Source: Gammaproteobacteria bacterium (GTDB taxonomy: Bacteria > Pseudomonadota > Gammaproteobacteria > Steroidobacterales > GCA-2729495). Taken from it: DNA of 9,142 bases. Position 1 is the first letter of the stretch. Every line of letters starts with the position of its first letter. Where the stretch lies: assembly GCA_023383735.1 (NCBI GenBank), contig JAHDYN010000049.1, positions 1-9,142 on the forward strand, read 5' to 3'. Both the position numbers and the translations under genes were made by a program. Positions 1 through 6,399 of this stretch are shown here, one piece after another. The notes beneath the pieces are model-generated. The model did not search any database. It saw only the letters and a list, made by a program, of their open reading frames with translations, and was not told the origin of the DNA.

Positions 1-1
1 G

Positions 2-1207
2 CTGATGGCCGAGCTGCGCGCCGACTTCGGCACCGCCGTGATGCTCATCACGCACGATCTCGGCATTGCCGCCGGCAGCTGCGACCGCTTGCTGGTGATG
101 CGCGAGGGGCAGTGCATCGAGCAGGGCGGCGTGCAACAGATCTTCCACAAGCCGCGTTCGACCTATACGCAGAACCTGCTCGCAGCCGTGCCGCGCCTCG
201 ATGGCGGCGAGGTGCGTGCGCCGCTTGCCGACGCACCGCCGCTGCTCGAAGTCAGCGATCTGGCCGTGCATTACCGCGTGCCGGCAGCCGGTGCGCGATC
301 CGGGCAGCCCCTGCGCGCGCTGGACGGTGTGGCGCTGCGACTCGCCCCGGGCGAGACGCTCGGCGTGGTTGGCGAGTCCGGCTGCGGCAAGTCGACCCTG
401 GCGCGCGCCATCCTGCGACTCGTTGCGCCGACGCAGGGCCGCGTGTGCCTGCTCGGCACCGAACTGGCCCGGTTGCCGGAGCGCGAGCTGCGTCCGCTAC
501 GCCGCGACATGCAGCTGGTGTTCCAGGATCCGCTGGCGGCGCTCGATCCGCGCATGACCGTGCGGGATATCGTTGCCGAACCGCTGCAGAGCTTCGAGCC
601 ACAGCTCGGCGAGCCGGAAGTCACGGCGCGCATCGCGGCAGCACTGACCCAGGTCGGGCTGGATCCCGCCTGGATGAACCGCTATCCGCACCAGTTCTCG
701 GGTGGCCAGTGCCAGCGTATCGGCATTGCCCGGGCGCTGGTGCTCAAGCCGCAGCTGCTGGTCTGTGACGAGGCGGTCAGCGCACTCGACGTGACCGTTC
801 AGGCGCAGATCATCGGGCTGTTGCTCGAGCTGCAGTCAGAACTCGGCCTGGCGATGATCTTCATCGCCCATGACCTGGCCGTGGTGCGCCGGATCAGCCA
901 CCGGATCATGGTCATGTATCTGGGGCGCGTGATGGAGGAAGCCGACGCGATATCCCTGTGCGCGGCACCGCTGCATCCCTACACGCGGGCGCTGATCGCG
1001 GCCGTACCGATCCCTGATCCGCAGCTCGAACGGCAAAGAAAACGCGTACTGCTGGCAGCTGAAGTGCCTTCGCTGTTTGCGCCGCCCTCCGGATGCCCGT
1101 TCCGGACCCGCTGCAGCCACGCCATCGAGCGCTGTGTCAGCGAGGTGCCGGTGTTGCGGAGGGTTGGCGATAGCGCAGTCGCTTGCCACCGGGCCGGCGA
1201 GATCTGA
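2..1207 (+). CDS. Oligo/dipeptide ABC importer, fused double ATP-binding subunit (5' end missing)
   Basis: This cytoplasmic ATPase subunit powers a peptide or nickel-type ABC importer. The reading frame is open to the left edge, so the ATG at position 5 is internal and the true start lies outside. Counting from that ATG, residues 1-65 are the tail of a first nucleotide-binding domain: an ITHDLG H-loop (residues 15-20) and a peptide-importer C-terminal extension. A complete second domain follows: Walker A GESGCGKST (123-131), Q-loop FQDP (173-176), signature FSGGQ (231-235), Walker B LLVCDE (251-256) and H-loop IAHD (287-290). An oligo_HPY tail follows (PLHPYTRAL, from 322) with four cysteines (364, 370, 377, 394) in the family's CPFRTRC...C...C pattern. 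Two ATPases on one chain is the YejF/GsiA arrangement. No permease or binding-protein gene is visible, so the substrate cannot be assigned. Its stop is one base from that of the convergent gene. Confidence 0.93.
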   Translation: MMAELRADFGTAVMLITHDLGIAAGSCDRLLVMREGQCIEQGGVQQIFHKPRSTYTQNLLAAVPRLDGGEVRAPLADAPPLLEVSDLAVHYRVPAAGARSGQPLRALDGVALRLAPGETLGVVGESGCGKSTLARAILRLVAPTQGRVCLLGTELARLPERELRPLRRDMQLVFQDPLAALDPRMTVRDIVAEPLQSFEPQLGEPEVTARIAAALTQVGLDPAWMNRYPHQFSGGQCQRIGIARALVLKPQLLVCDEAVSALDVTVQAQIIGLLLELQSELGLAMIFIAHDLAVVRRISHRIMVMYLGRVMEEADAISLCAAPLHPYTRALIAAVPIPDPQLERQRKRVLLAAEVPSLFAPPSGCPFRTRCSHAIERCVSEVPVLRRVGDSAVACHRAGEI

Positions 1208-1208
1208 A

Positions 1209-1916
1209 TCAGGGCGCCAGGATGTCGAAGCTCGCGCTGACCTGTGCATCCAGGCTGATCTCACCCGGCGTATAGCTGGCGCCCGCGTCTGATTCGACCG
1301 ACATGGTCGCCATGCGCAGCATCGGGCCAGGCGGCCGTGGCGAATTGCTGTGTGCGCTGAGGTTGCGCAGCGCGCCGAGCTTCACGCCGAGCGTGTCGGC
1401 GATCCGCTGCGCATTGCTGCGCGCATCGGTCGCGGCAGCGGCGAGGGCCTGCCGGCCCAGTTCGCGGCGCTGGCTGCTGTCGAGCTCCGGGGGTGACACT
1501 TCGTTGACGCCGGCATCGATCGCGCCCTCGATGAGCTCGCCGAGCTTGTCGAGGTCAGCCAACTCGACCTCGAGCTGGCGCTGGACGAAATAACCGGTGA
1601 ACACCTGCCGCTTCTGCTGCTGGTCCCAGCGGTACTCGGGCTGGATGGTCAGGCCCGCCGTGCGTACCTTTGATTCCTTGATCCCCAGCCGGCCGCACAG
1701 GGCGATGAAGTCCCGGCTTGCCTTCACCGTTGCGGCACGAGCGGCGGACATGTCGAGGTCCCGGCGCTGCACTGCCAGACGCAGGCGGGCGATATCGGGC
1801 ACCACATCGACGCTGCCGGTGCCGGATACGGAAATCGTGCGCGGCTCCTCGTCAGCCTGTACGGCAATCGGGGCGGCGAGCAGACAGAACAACAGCAGAC
1901 CGGAACGGATAGCCAT
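1209..1916 (-). CDS. Periplasmic SIMPL-domain (DUF541) protein
   Basis: A 235-residue exported protein of the SIMPL/DUF541 family. These are periplasmic or surface proteins with poorly defined roles; some members are linked to oxidative-stress tolerance or outer-membrane association. The N terminus is a signal peptide: basic residue R4, a hydrophobic core around 6-19, and a likely cleavage after A21 (AVQA/DEEP). Family hallmarks are ISVSGTGSVDVVPDIA (28-43), TAGLTIQPEY (86-95), the helix with DARSNAQRIADTLG (164-177) and the closing strand SLDAQVSASFDI (221-232). The length is typical. The ATG at 1914-1916 is chosen because it starts the signal peptide and has a purine-rich GGGGAAA upstream on the minus strand. 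It converges on the ABC ATPase and diverges from the cytochrome gene, so it is probably transcribed alone. The specific function is unknown. Confidence 0.88.
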   Translation of the reverse strand: MAIRSGLLLFCLLAAPIAVQADEEPRTISVSGTGSVDVVPDIARLRLAVQRRDLDMSAARAATVKASRDFIALCGRLGIKESKVRTAGLTIQPEYRWDQQQKRQVFTGYFVQRQLEVELADLDKLGELIEGAIDAGVNEVSPPELDSSQRRELGRQALAAAATDARSNAQRIADTLGVKLGALRNLSAHSNSPRPPGPMLRMATMSVESDAGASYTPGEISLDAQVSASFDILAP

Positions 1917-2059
1917 GCGCGGATTTCCCCGTAAATTATTGTGCAGTCTGGAATTGGCGGCTGCGTGTCACTAACATAGCCGCCGGTCCAACCTGCTTCA
2001 ACCCCCGGTTGCGGGCCCCTCAAGGGCGCCTGTACCGGCAAACCATCAAGGCACAGCAC
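1917..2059. promoter_or_regulatory. Divergent intergenic region between the SIMPL gene and cytochrome c4
   Basis: These 143 bases must hold promoters for both flanking genes, which point away from each other. It includes an AT-rich patch at 1931-1940 (gtaaattatt), unusual for this high-GC window, that could supply the minus-strand -10. On the plus strand CTAACAT at 1971-1977 followed by AG and CCGCC resembles the -10-like elements seen upstream of rsmG, parB and atpI. No convincing -35 box is seen at 16-18 bases from it. The stretch 2004-2027 can form small GC hairpins (CCCG/CGGG, 2004-2007 with 2012-2015; or GCCC/GGGC, 2015-2018 with 2024-2027), too weak to call a riboswitch or terminator. 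Confidence 0.4.
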
Positions 2060-2674
2060 ATGCGCACGATTCTGCCCGCACTCTTTCTCACGGCCTCGGC
2101 GCTGCTCGGTACGACGCTGCCGGCAGCCGCACAGGAGGCAGGCGATGCCGCGCGTGGCCAGAAGCTGGCCGACACCTGCATGGGCTGCCACGGCATCCCC
2201 GGTTACCGCAATGCCTATCCCTCGTACGCGGTGCCGAAGCTCGCCGGCCAGCATCCCGAGTACCTCAATATTGCGTTGCAGGGCTACAAGGCCCGGACGC
2301 GCAAGCACGAGACCATGTATGCGCAGGCCGCGACGCTCAGCGACCAGGACATGCGTGATCTGGCGGCCTTCCTGGCCGGCAGCGCCGCGCTGAAAACCGG
2401 CGCCGCAGTGGACGGCCCCGGCAAGGAGAAGGCAGCCGCCTGCGTGGCCTGCCATGGCGAGGGCGGCCGCAGCCAGATGCCGAACTGGCCGGTGCTGGCC
2501 GGCCAGACAGCCGACTACCTCGAGCATGCGCTGCATCAGTACAAGGACGGCGAGCGCAAGGATCCGATCATGGGCGCACAGGTCGCCGCCCTGTCCGATG
2601 CAGACATCCGGGCCCTGGCCAGCTACTTCGCTGCGCAGCCCGGCTTGCAGACCGCCGTCTACAAGAAGAAATAG
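2060..2674 (+). CDS. Diheme cytochrome c4-type protein
   Basis: A 204-residue periplasmic two-haem cytochrome c that carries electrons, in known c4 proteins, from the bc1 complex or other donors to terminal oxidases. A signal peptide (residues 1-24, ending LPAAA before QEAGD) is followed by two homologous domains. Each has a CXXCH haem site (CMGCH 40-44; CVACH 128-132) and a later methionine as probable distal ligand (M86 in KHETM; M171 in RKDPIM). The paired LAGQ...YL...L..Y..G/R...R motifs (62-82 and 147-167) are typical of c4. The ATG at 2060 is chosen because it opens directly on the signal peptide, with AAGG about nine bases upstream; an in-frame TTG at 2009 would place 17 extra residues before it. 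The reductase gene follows 35 bases later, so the two may be co-transcribed. Haem attachment would need the cytochrome c maturation system, not seen here. Confidence 0.92.
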   Translation: MRTILPALFLTASALLGTTLPAAAQEAGDAARGQKLADTCMGCHGIPGYRNAYPSYAVPKLAGQHPEYLNIALQGYKARTRKHETMYAQAATLSDQDMRDLAAFLAGSAALKTGAAVDGPGKEKAAACVACHGEGGRSQMPNWPVLAGQTADYLEHALHQYKDGERKDPIMGAQVAALSDADIRALASYFAAQPGLQTAVYKKK

Positions 2675-2709
2675 TCCGGCAAATCAGGCCGCCACTGGCG
2701 GGAGCCAGC

Positions 2710-3699
2710 ATGGATTCCTTCAAGGCTCTGCGCATACACCAGGAAGACGGCCGGATCGTGCCGCGCCTGGAACGGCTTCGCCTCGACCAGCTGAGCCCCG
2801 GCGACGTCGTCATCCGCGGCGAATACTCCAGCGTCAACTACAAGGACGCACTCGCTGCGACCGGCAAGGGCCGCATCCTGCGGCGCTTTCCATTGGTCGG
2901 CGGCGTCGACGTGGCGGGTACGGTCGTCAGCTCGGCCGATCCGCGCTGCAAGCCCGGCGACCGGGTGGTCGTTACCGGCGCGGGCCTGAGTGAAACCCAC
3001 GACGGCGGCTTCAGCGAATATGTGCGGGTGCCGGGCGAATGGGTCATTCCACTGCCCGAAGGGCTCGATCCGCGCACGGCGATGAGCTTCGGTACCGCCG
3101 GTTTCACCGCTGCGCTTGCCATTCACCGCCTCGAGCAGAATGGCCAGACCCCCGGGCTCGGTCCGGTGATCGTCACCGGCGCCACCGGCGGCGTCGGCAG
3201 TTTTGCCGTCGCGATGCTGGCCGAGCGCGGCTATGCGGTGACGGCGCTGACGCGCAAGACCACAGCCAGTGACTACCTGCAGCGCCTCGGTGCCAGCGCC
3301 ATCATGCCGCTCGCCGACGTGGATGCCGGGACGCAACCGCTGAAAAAAGCGCTCTGGGGCGGGGCCATCGACAATCTCGGCGGTGCGACCCTGGCCTGGC
3401 TGACCCGCACCACCGTCCCCTGGGGCAGCATCGCCAGCGTCGGCCTCACGCAGGGCACCGATCTCGACACCACCGTGTTGCCCTTCATCCTGCGCGGCGT
3501 GAGCCTGCTCGGCATCAATGCCGTCGAGGTGCCCCGCTCCGTGCGGCTCGACATCTGGCAGCGGCTGGCCGGCGAGTTCAGGACGGCCGCACTGGGGCGG
3601 ATCGCCAGCCGGGAAATCGGCCTGGATCAGCTGATTGCCGAACTGCCGGCCTGGATCGATGCCACCGTGGTCGGGCGCTGCCTGGTCCGGCTGGGCTGA
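2710..3699 (+). CDS. acuI: AcuI/YhdH-type acrylyl-CoA reductase (MDR family)
   Basis: A 329-residue cytosolic medium-chain dehydrogenase/reductase of the YhdH/AcuI subgroup. Characterised members reduce acryloyl-CoA to propionyl-CoA with NADPH, detoxifying acrylate and serving DMSP or 3-hydroxypropionate breakdown. Visible subgroup features are SSVNYKDALAATGKG (40-54), FPLVGGVDVAGTV (60-72), GTAGFTAALAI (128-138), the nucleotide-binding VTGATGGVGS (155-164), the LGAS motif (193-196) and the late TTVLPFILRGVSLLGIN (254-270). The zinc ligands of classical alcohol dehydrogenases are absent, as expected for quinone-reductase-like MDRs. Length matches E. coli YhdH (about 324). The ATG at 2710 has a good ribosome site, GGAG at 2701-2704. 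It lies between the cytochrome and rsmG, 35 and about 20 bases away. No DMSP lyase or CoA-ligase gene accompanies it, so generic acryloyl-CoA detoxification is the safer reading. The substrate is inferred from homology only. Confidence 0.88.
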   Translation: MDSFKALRIHQEDGRIVPRLERLRLDQLSPGDVVIRGEYSSVNYKDALAATGKGRILRRFPLVGGVDVAGTVVSSADPRCKPGDRVVVTGAGLSETHDGGFSEYVRVPGEWVIPLPEGLDPRTAMSFGTAGFTAALAIHRLEQNGQTPGLGPVIVTGATGGVGSFAVAMLAERGYAVTALTRKTTASDYLQRLGASAIMPLADVDAGTQPLKKALWGGAIDNLGGATLAWLTRTTVPWGSIASVGLTQGTDLDTTVLPFILRGVSLLGINAVEVPRSVRLDIWQRLAGEFRTAALGRIASREIGLDQLIAELPAWIDATVVGRCLVRLG

Positions 3700-3719
3700 A
3701 CAGCGGATCACGCAGGGCT

Positions 3720-4391
3720 TTGGCTATACTGACCCCGCCTGCCGGATCGCCTGAAGAGCAGCTCCGCAAACACCTCCCTGAACTTGGCCTCGGCGCCGAT
3801 GCAAGGCTGGTGGACGCGCTCGCCGCCTACCTGCGTCTGCTCGACAAGTGGAACCAGGCCTTCAATCTGACCAGCATCCGCGATCCGGGGGAGATGGTGG
3901 TGCGGCATGTGCTGGATTCACTGTCGGCACGGCCCTTCCTGCAGGGCGGGCGCGTGCTCGATGTCGGTTGTGGCGCGGGCCTGCCCGGGATACCGCTGGC
4001 GCTGGCCGACCCGGGGCGCAGCTACACCCTGCTGGACTCGGGACTGAAGAAGATACGCTTCGTGCGCCAGGCGATCGCTGAACTGAAGATCAGCAATGCC
4101 GACGCGGTACAGATGAGAGTCGAGGACTACGCACCGATGCAACTGTTCGATACGGTGACTTCCCGCGCCTTCGCTTCCCTGCCCGACTTCGTCGCGGGCG
4201 CGGGGCGGCTGGTCGCACCGGGCGGCAGATTGCTGGCCATGAAGGGCCGTTTGCCGGCCGACGAGCTGGCAGCGCTGCCCGATGGCTGGGTGGCCGGGGC
4301 GGTGACGCCGGTGCGGGTGCCGGCGCTGGATGCCGAGCGCCACATGATCGTGGTCAGCCGTGGCGCCGGCGATACCGGGCGCGCAGCATGA
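3720..4391 (+). CDS. rsmG: 16S rRNA (guanine-527 N7)-methyltransferase RsmG (GidB); start uncertain
   Basis: RsmG methylates N7 of G527 in 16S rRNA with S-adenosylmethionine; loss gives low-level streptomycin resistance in several bacteria. Counting from the TTG at 3720 (223 residues), visible motifs are LLDKWNQAFNLTSIRDPGEMVVRHVLDSL (40-68), the SAM-binding VLDVGCGAGLPGIPLA (79-94), LLDSGLKKIRFVRQ (104-117), SRAFASLPDF (148-157), MKGRLP (174-179) and the C-terminal PALDAERHMIVV (201-212). All align well with E. coli RsmG. There is no suitable ATG. TTG 3720 adds about ten residues over E. coli; CTG 3729 is in frame; GTG 3810 (AAGG at 3803-3806) would remove the first helical segment. None has an ideal ribosome site: AGGG at 3714-3717 is too close to the TTG but 11 bases from the CTG. 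The stop overlaps the parA start in ATGA, implying translational coupling. Confidence 0.93.
   Translation: MAILTPPAGSPEEQLRKHLPELGLGADARLVDALAAYLRLLDKWNQAFNLTSIRDPGEMVVRHVLDSLSARPFLQGGRVLDVGCGAGLPGIPLALADPGRSYTLLDSGLKKIRFVRQAIAELKISNADAVQMRVEDYAPMQLFDTVTSRAFASLPDFVAGAGRLVAPGGRLLAMKGRLPADELAALPDGWVAGAVTPVRVPALDAERHMIVVSRGAGDTGRAA
3724..3739 (+). promoter_or_regulatory. Possible -10 element (TATACT) at the rsmG start
   Basis: TATACT at 3725-3730 matches the sigma70 -10 consensus at five of six positions, is preceded by C and followed by GA and a CCCCGCC run. No -35 hexamer is seen 16-18 bases upstream. If functional, transcription would begin near 3737, downstream of the TTG and CTG start candidates. 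That would force either use of a further-upstream transcript for rsmG translation or the internal GTG at 3810. Confidence 0.35.
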
Positions 4392-5182
4392 GCCGCGTCA
4401 TCGCTGTCACCAACCAGAAAGGCGGGGTCGGCAAGACCACCACCACCGTCAACCTCGCCGCTTCACTGGCCGCGCTCGAGCGGCGGGTGCTGCTGGTGGA
4501 TCTCGACCCGCAGGGCAATGCGACCACTGGCTGCGGCATCGACAAGCAGACCCTCCAGGCCTCCACCTGCGAGGTGCTGCTCGGCGAGGCCAATGCGCTC
4601 GACACCATCGTCTCGGTGACCAACGCCGGCTTTGCCGTGTTGCCGGCCAATGCCGATCTCACGGCAGCCGAAGTGCGCCTGCTGCAGGAGATCGGCCGTG
4701 AAATGCGCCTGCGCAAGGCGCTCGAGCCGGTCCGGCCGCTCTACGACTATGTGCTGATCGACTGCCCGCCGACCATCAACATGCTGACCCTCAACGCGCT
4801 GACGGCGGCCGACGGCGTGCTGATCCCGATCCAGTGCGAGTTCTACGCACTCGAAGGCCTGTCCGCCCTGCTGGAAACCGTCAAGCAGGTGCGCAACACG
4901 GTGAACCCCGAGCTGAACATCGAGGGCCTGCTGCGCACCATGTACGACCCGCGCAACCGGCTGGCCACCGATGTGTCTGCCGAACTCGAGAAGCTGTTTC
5001 GCGACAAGGTCTACAAGACCATGATCCCGCGCAATGTACGCCTCGCCGAGGCGCCGAGCTTTGGCCTCCCGGCGCTGCTGCACGATCGCAGCTCGCGCGG
5101 CGCACAGGCGTACATGGAGCTGGCTGCCGAGGTGCTGGCGGCGGAGACGGCCACGGGCACTGCCGCCAATCAATCGGGCTAG
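4388..5182 (+). CDS. parA: Chromosome-partitioning ATPase ParA (Soj type)
   Basis: A 264-residue cytoplasmic, nucleoid-binding P-loop ATPase that, with ParB bound near parS, drives origin segregation. The deviant Walker A KGGVGKTT (11-18) has the signature lysine K11 plus K16. The A' motif VLLVDLDPQGNAT (34-46), Walker B YDYVLIDCPP (119-128), CEFYALEGLSAL (150-161) and IPRNVRLAEAPSFG (213-226) all match chromosomal ParA/Soj. It starts directly at the ATPase domain without an N-terminal helix-turn-helix, which separates it from plasmid type Ia ParA. The ATG at 4388 overlaps the rsmG stop by four bases and lacks a strong ribosome site, consistent with coupling to rsmG translation. parB follows after 45 bases. 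The sequence looks intact and functional. Confidence 0.97.
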   Translation: MSRVIAVTNQKGGVGKTTTTVNLAASLAALERRVLLVDLDPQGNATTGCGIDKQTLQASTCEVLLGEANALDTIVSVTNAGFAVLPANADLTAAEVRLLQEIGREMRLRKALEPVRPLYDYVLIDCPPTINMLTLNALTAADGVLIPIQCEFYALEGLSALLETVKQVRNTVNPELNIEGLLRTMYDPRNRLATDVSAELEKLFRDKVYKTMIPRNVRLAEAPSFGLPALLHDRSSRGAQAYMELAAEVLAAETATGTAANQSG

Positions 5183-5193
5183 AATGCCGCCGG
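5179..5193 (+). promoter_or_regulatory. Possible -10 element (TAGAAT) before parB
   Basis: TAGAAT at 5180-5185 overlaps the parA stop codon (TAG 5180-5182). It matches five of six -10 positions and is followed by GCCGCC. No good -35 hexamer lies 16-18 bases upstream. It could give parB extra transcription beyond read-through from rsmG-parA. A short CGGG/CCCG stem (5196-5199 with 5204-5207) lies in the same gap. Confidence 0.3.
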
Positions 5194-5227
5194 TTCGGGC
5201 GATCCCGGCAGCACAGGCGGATACACC

Positions 5228-6148
5228 ATGTCAGTAAAGCGAACCGGCCTCGGCCGCGGCCTGGAAGCCCTGCTGGGCAGTCCCGGTGAGGCCGCCCAGA
5301 CCACGGTTCCCGGTTCGGCGGCGGGCGCCAGAAGCCCGGCGAGCGAGGGGTTGCGCACCCTGCCGGTCGACCTGCTGGTGCGCGGTGTCTACCAGCCGCG
5401 GCACGACATGCACCACGAATCGCTGGAAGACCTGGCGAGTTCGATCCGCACCCAGGGCGTGATCCAGCCGATCGTCGTCCGCCTGCTGCCGGAAAAGGGC
5501 CCGGGCAACACGCCGAAGTACGAAATCATCGCCGGCGAGCGCCGCTGGCGGGCCGCCCAGATGGCGGGCCTGCAATCAGTGCCGGTCGTGGTCCGCGATG
5601 TGCCCGATTCCGATGCGATCGTCATGTCGCTGATCGAGAACATCCAGCGGGAAAACCTCAGCCCGCTGGAGGAGGCGCTCGCGGTGCGCCGGCTCATCGA
5701 TGAATTCGGGCTGACCCACGAGGCGGCCGCCGATGCCATCGGCCGGTCGCGGGTGGCGGTCTCCAATCTGCTCCGGCTCATGCAGCTCGGGGAAGTGGCC
5801 CGCGAGCTGCTGGAGAAACGCGCCATCGAGATGGGCCATGCGCGCGCCCTGCTCGGCCTGACGGACAGCCGGATGCAGGCCGAGGTCGCCCGCCTGGTCG
5901 CCACCAAGGGCTTGTCGGTGCGCGAGACCGAGCGGCTGGTGAAGCGCATGCAGGAGGGCCAGGCCAGCAAGGGCGGCAAGCCCGCGGTCCAGTCCAAGGA
6001 TCCCGATGTGCGGCGACTCGAGAACGATCTGGCCGAAAAGCTCGGCGCGCAGGTCTCGATCCAGCATGGCCGCGGCGGCAAGGGCAAGGTGGTGGTGAGC
6101 TACAACAGCCTCGACGAGCTCGACGGCATCCTGGCCCACATCAACTAG
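5228..6148 (+). CDS. parB: Chromosome-partitioning protein ParB (Spo0J type CTPase)
   Basis: A 306-residue parS-binding CTPase clamp that spreads around the origin and stimulates ParA. Visible in order: the N-terminal ParA-contacting peptide GLGRGLEALLG (7-17); a flexible Ala/Gly/Pro linker (18-42); the CTP-binding domain with GERRWRAAQMAGL (103-115) and ENIQRENLSPLEEA (137-150); the helix-turn-helix LTHEAAADAIGRSRVAVSNLLRLMQL (162-187); and, after a Gly/Lys-rich linker (243-257), the C-terminal dimerisation domain DVRRLENDLAEKLGAQV (260-276) ending in KVVVSYNSLDELDGIL. Length is normal for the family. ATG 5228 is preceded by AGGCGGA (5215-5221), a modest ribosome site. It forms a partition pair with parA. 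No full parS site was found in this window. Confidence 0.97.
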   Translation: MSVKRTGLGRGLEALLGSPGEAAQTTVPGSAAGARSPASEGLRTLPVDLLVRGVYQPRHDMHHESLEDLASSIRTQGVIQPIVVRLLPEKGPGNTPKYEIIAGERRWRAAQMAGLQSVPVVVRDVPDSDAIVMSLIENIQRENLSPLEEALAVRRLIDEFGLTHEAAADAIGRSRVAVSNLLRLMQLGEVARELLEKRAIEMGHARALLGLTDSRMQAEVARLVATKGLSVRETERLVKRMQEGQASKGGKPAVQSKDPDVRRLENDLAEKLGAQVSIQHGRGGKGKVVVSYNSLDELDGILAHIN

Positions 6149-6220
6149 CGAGGCAGGGGCTGAAAGCCTTGTTGCTCAAGACCTTGGGCCTGATCGGGAA
6201 AAGCGCACAATGTTGCCAGC

Positions 6221-6242
6221 ATATCGACACTGGCGATATTTT
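6221..6242. repeat. Perfect inverted repeat ATATCG-N7-CGATAT with trailing Ts
   Basis: ATATCG (6221-6226) and CGATAT (6234-6239) are exact inverse complements around a 7-base centre (ACACTGG), and the right arm runs into TTT (6240-6242). It could be a weak intrinsic terminator for the par transcript or a two-fold-symmetric protein-binding site upstream of the atp promoter. The stem is short and four of its six pairs are A-T, so terminator strength would be low. The sequence alone does not decide. Confidence 0.4.
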
Positions 6243-6329
6243 CCGGTCGCCGGCAGCGACTCCCGGTCCCGGTGGATACGCCGCTTGCAACGAGCGCTGT
6301 CGTTCCTGCCGATGACAGCTGAATTGCTC

Positions 6330-6358
6330 TTGATTGCACGCTGCATCATCTCTAGACT
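6330..6358 (+). promoter_or_regulatory. Sigma70-type promoter of the atp operon
   Basis: A -35 box TTGATT (6330-6335) and a -10 box TAGACT (6353-6358) are separated by exactly 17 bases; each matches four of six consensus positions, including the most conserved ones (TTG; first two and last positions of the -10). Transcription would start near 6365 in a GC-rich discriminator (CCGCGCC, 6360-6366), leaving a leader of about 35 bases before the atpI ATG at 6400. Position between parB and atpI supports an independent atp promoter. Confidence 0.6.
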
Positions 6359-6370
6359 TCCGCGCCTTCG

Positions 6371-6385
6371 CAGCGCGTTGCGCTG
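6371..6385 (+). promoter_or_regulatory. Leader hairpin upstream of atpI
   Basis: CAGCGC (6371-6376) and GCGCTG (6380-6385) are perfect inverse complements with a GTT centre, giving a 5-6 bp GC-rich stem whose end is 14 bases before the atpI ATG, inside the predicted mRNA leader. There is no U run after it, so it is not a terminator. It may limit translation or protect the 5' end. The role is inferred. Confidence 0.45.
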
Positions 6386-6399
6386 ATTACAGTTGCCAC

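Larger units (their letters stand above)
6149..6399. other. Gene-free gap between parB and atpI
   Basis: These 251 bases separate the rsmG-par block from the ATP synthase operon. I see no convincing coding sequence; a frame starting at TTG 6334 only extends atpI upstream through the promoter. Contents: a small hairpin just past the parB stop (GGGGCT 6156-6161 with AGCCTT 6165-6170, using two G-U pairs, no U tract); a perfect inverted repeat ATATCG-N7-CGATAT (6221-6239); the atpI promoter (6330-6358); and a leader hairpin (6371-6385). The middle part is more AT-rich than the coding DNA around it. Confidence 0.6.

Noticed and set aside
2009..2059. TTG-initiated extension of the cytochrome gene
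   Set aside because: It would put 17 residues before an intact signal peptide. ATG 2060 has a usable ribosome site.
2990..2996. GTGAAAC inside acuI resembles half of the parS palindrome recognised by ParB
   Set aside because: The other half (left of 2990) does not match, so it is not a 16-base parS. No other candidate was seen in the window.
2659..3711. 350-residue open frame on the minus strand across acuI
   Set aside because: Long antisense frames are common in high-GC codon-biased DNA. The plus strand carries a clear AcuI family protein, and the antisense translation has no recognisable domain.
3700..3719. Possible terminator between acuI and rsmG
   Set aside because: Only a 3 bp stem can be drawn and there is no U tract.
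4463..5173. 236-residue minus-strand frame opposite parA
   Set aside because: It is a shadow of the strongly conserved ParA reading frame, with no recognisable motif or ribosome site.
6334..6399. TTG-initiated extension of atpI
   Set aside because: It overlaps the predicted -35/-10 region and lies upstream of the expected transcript start. The added residues do not resemble AtpI.
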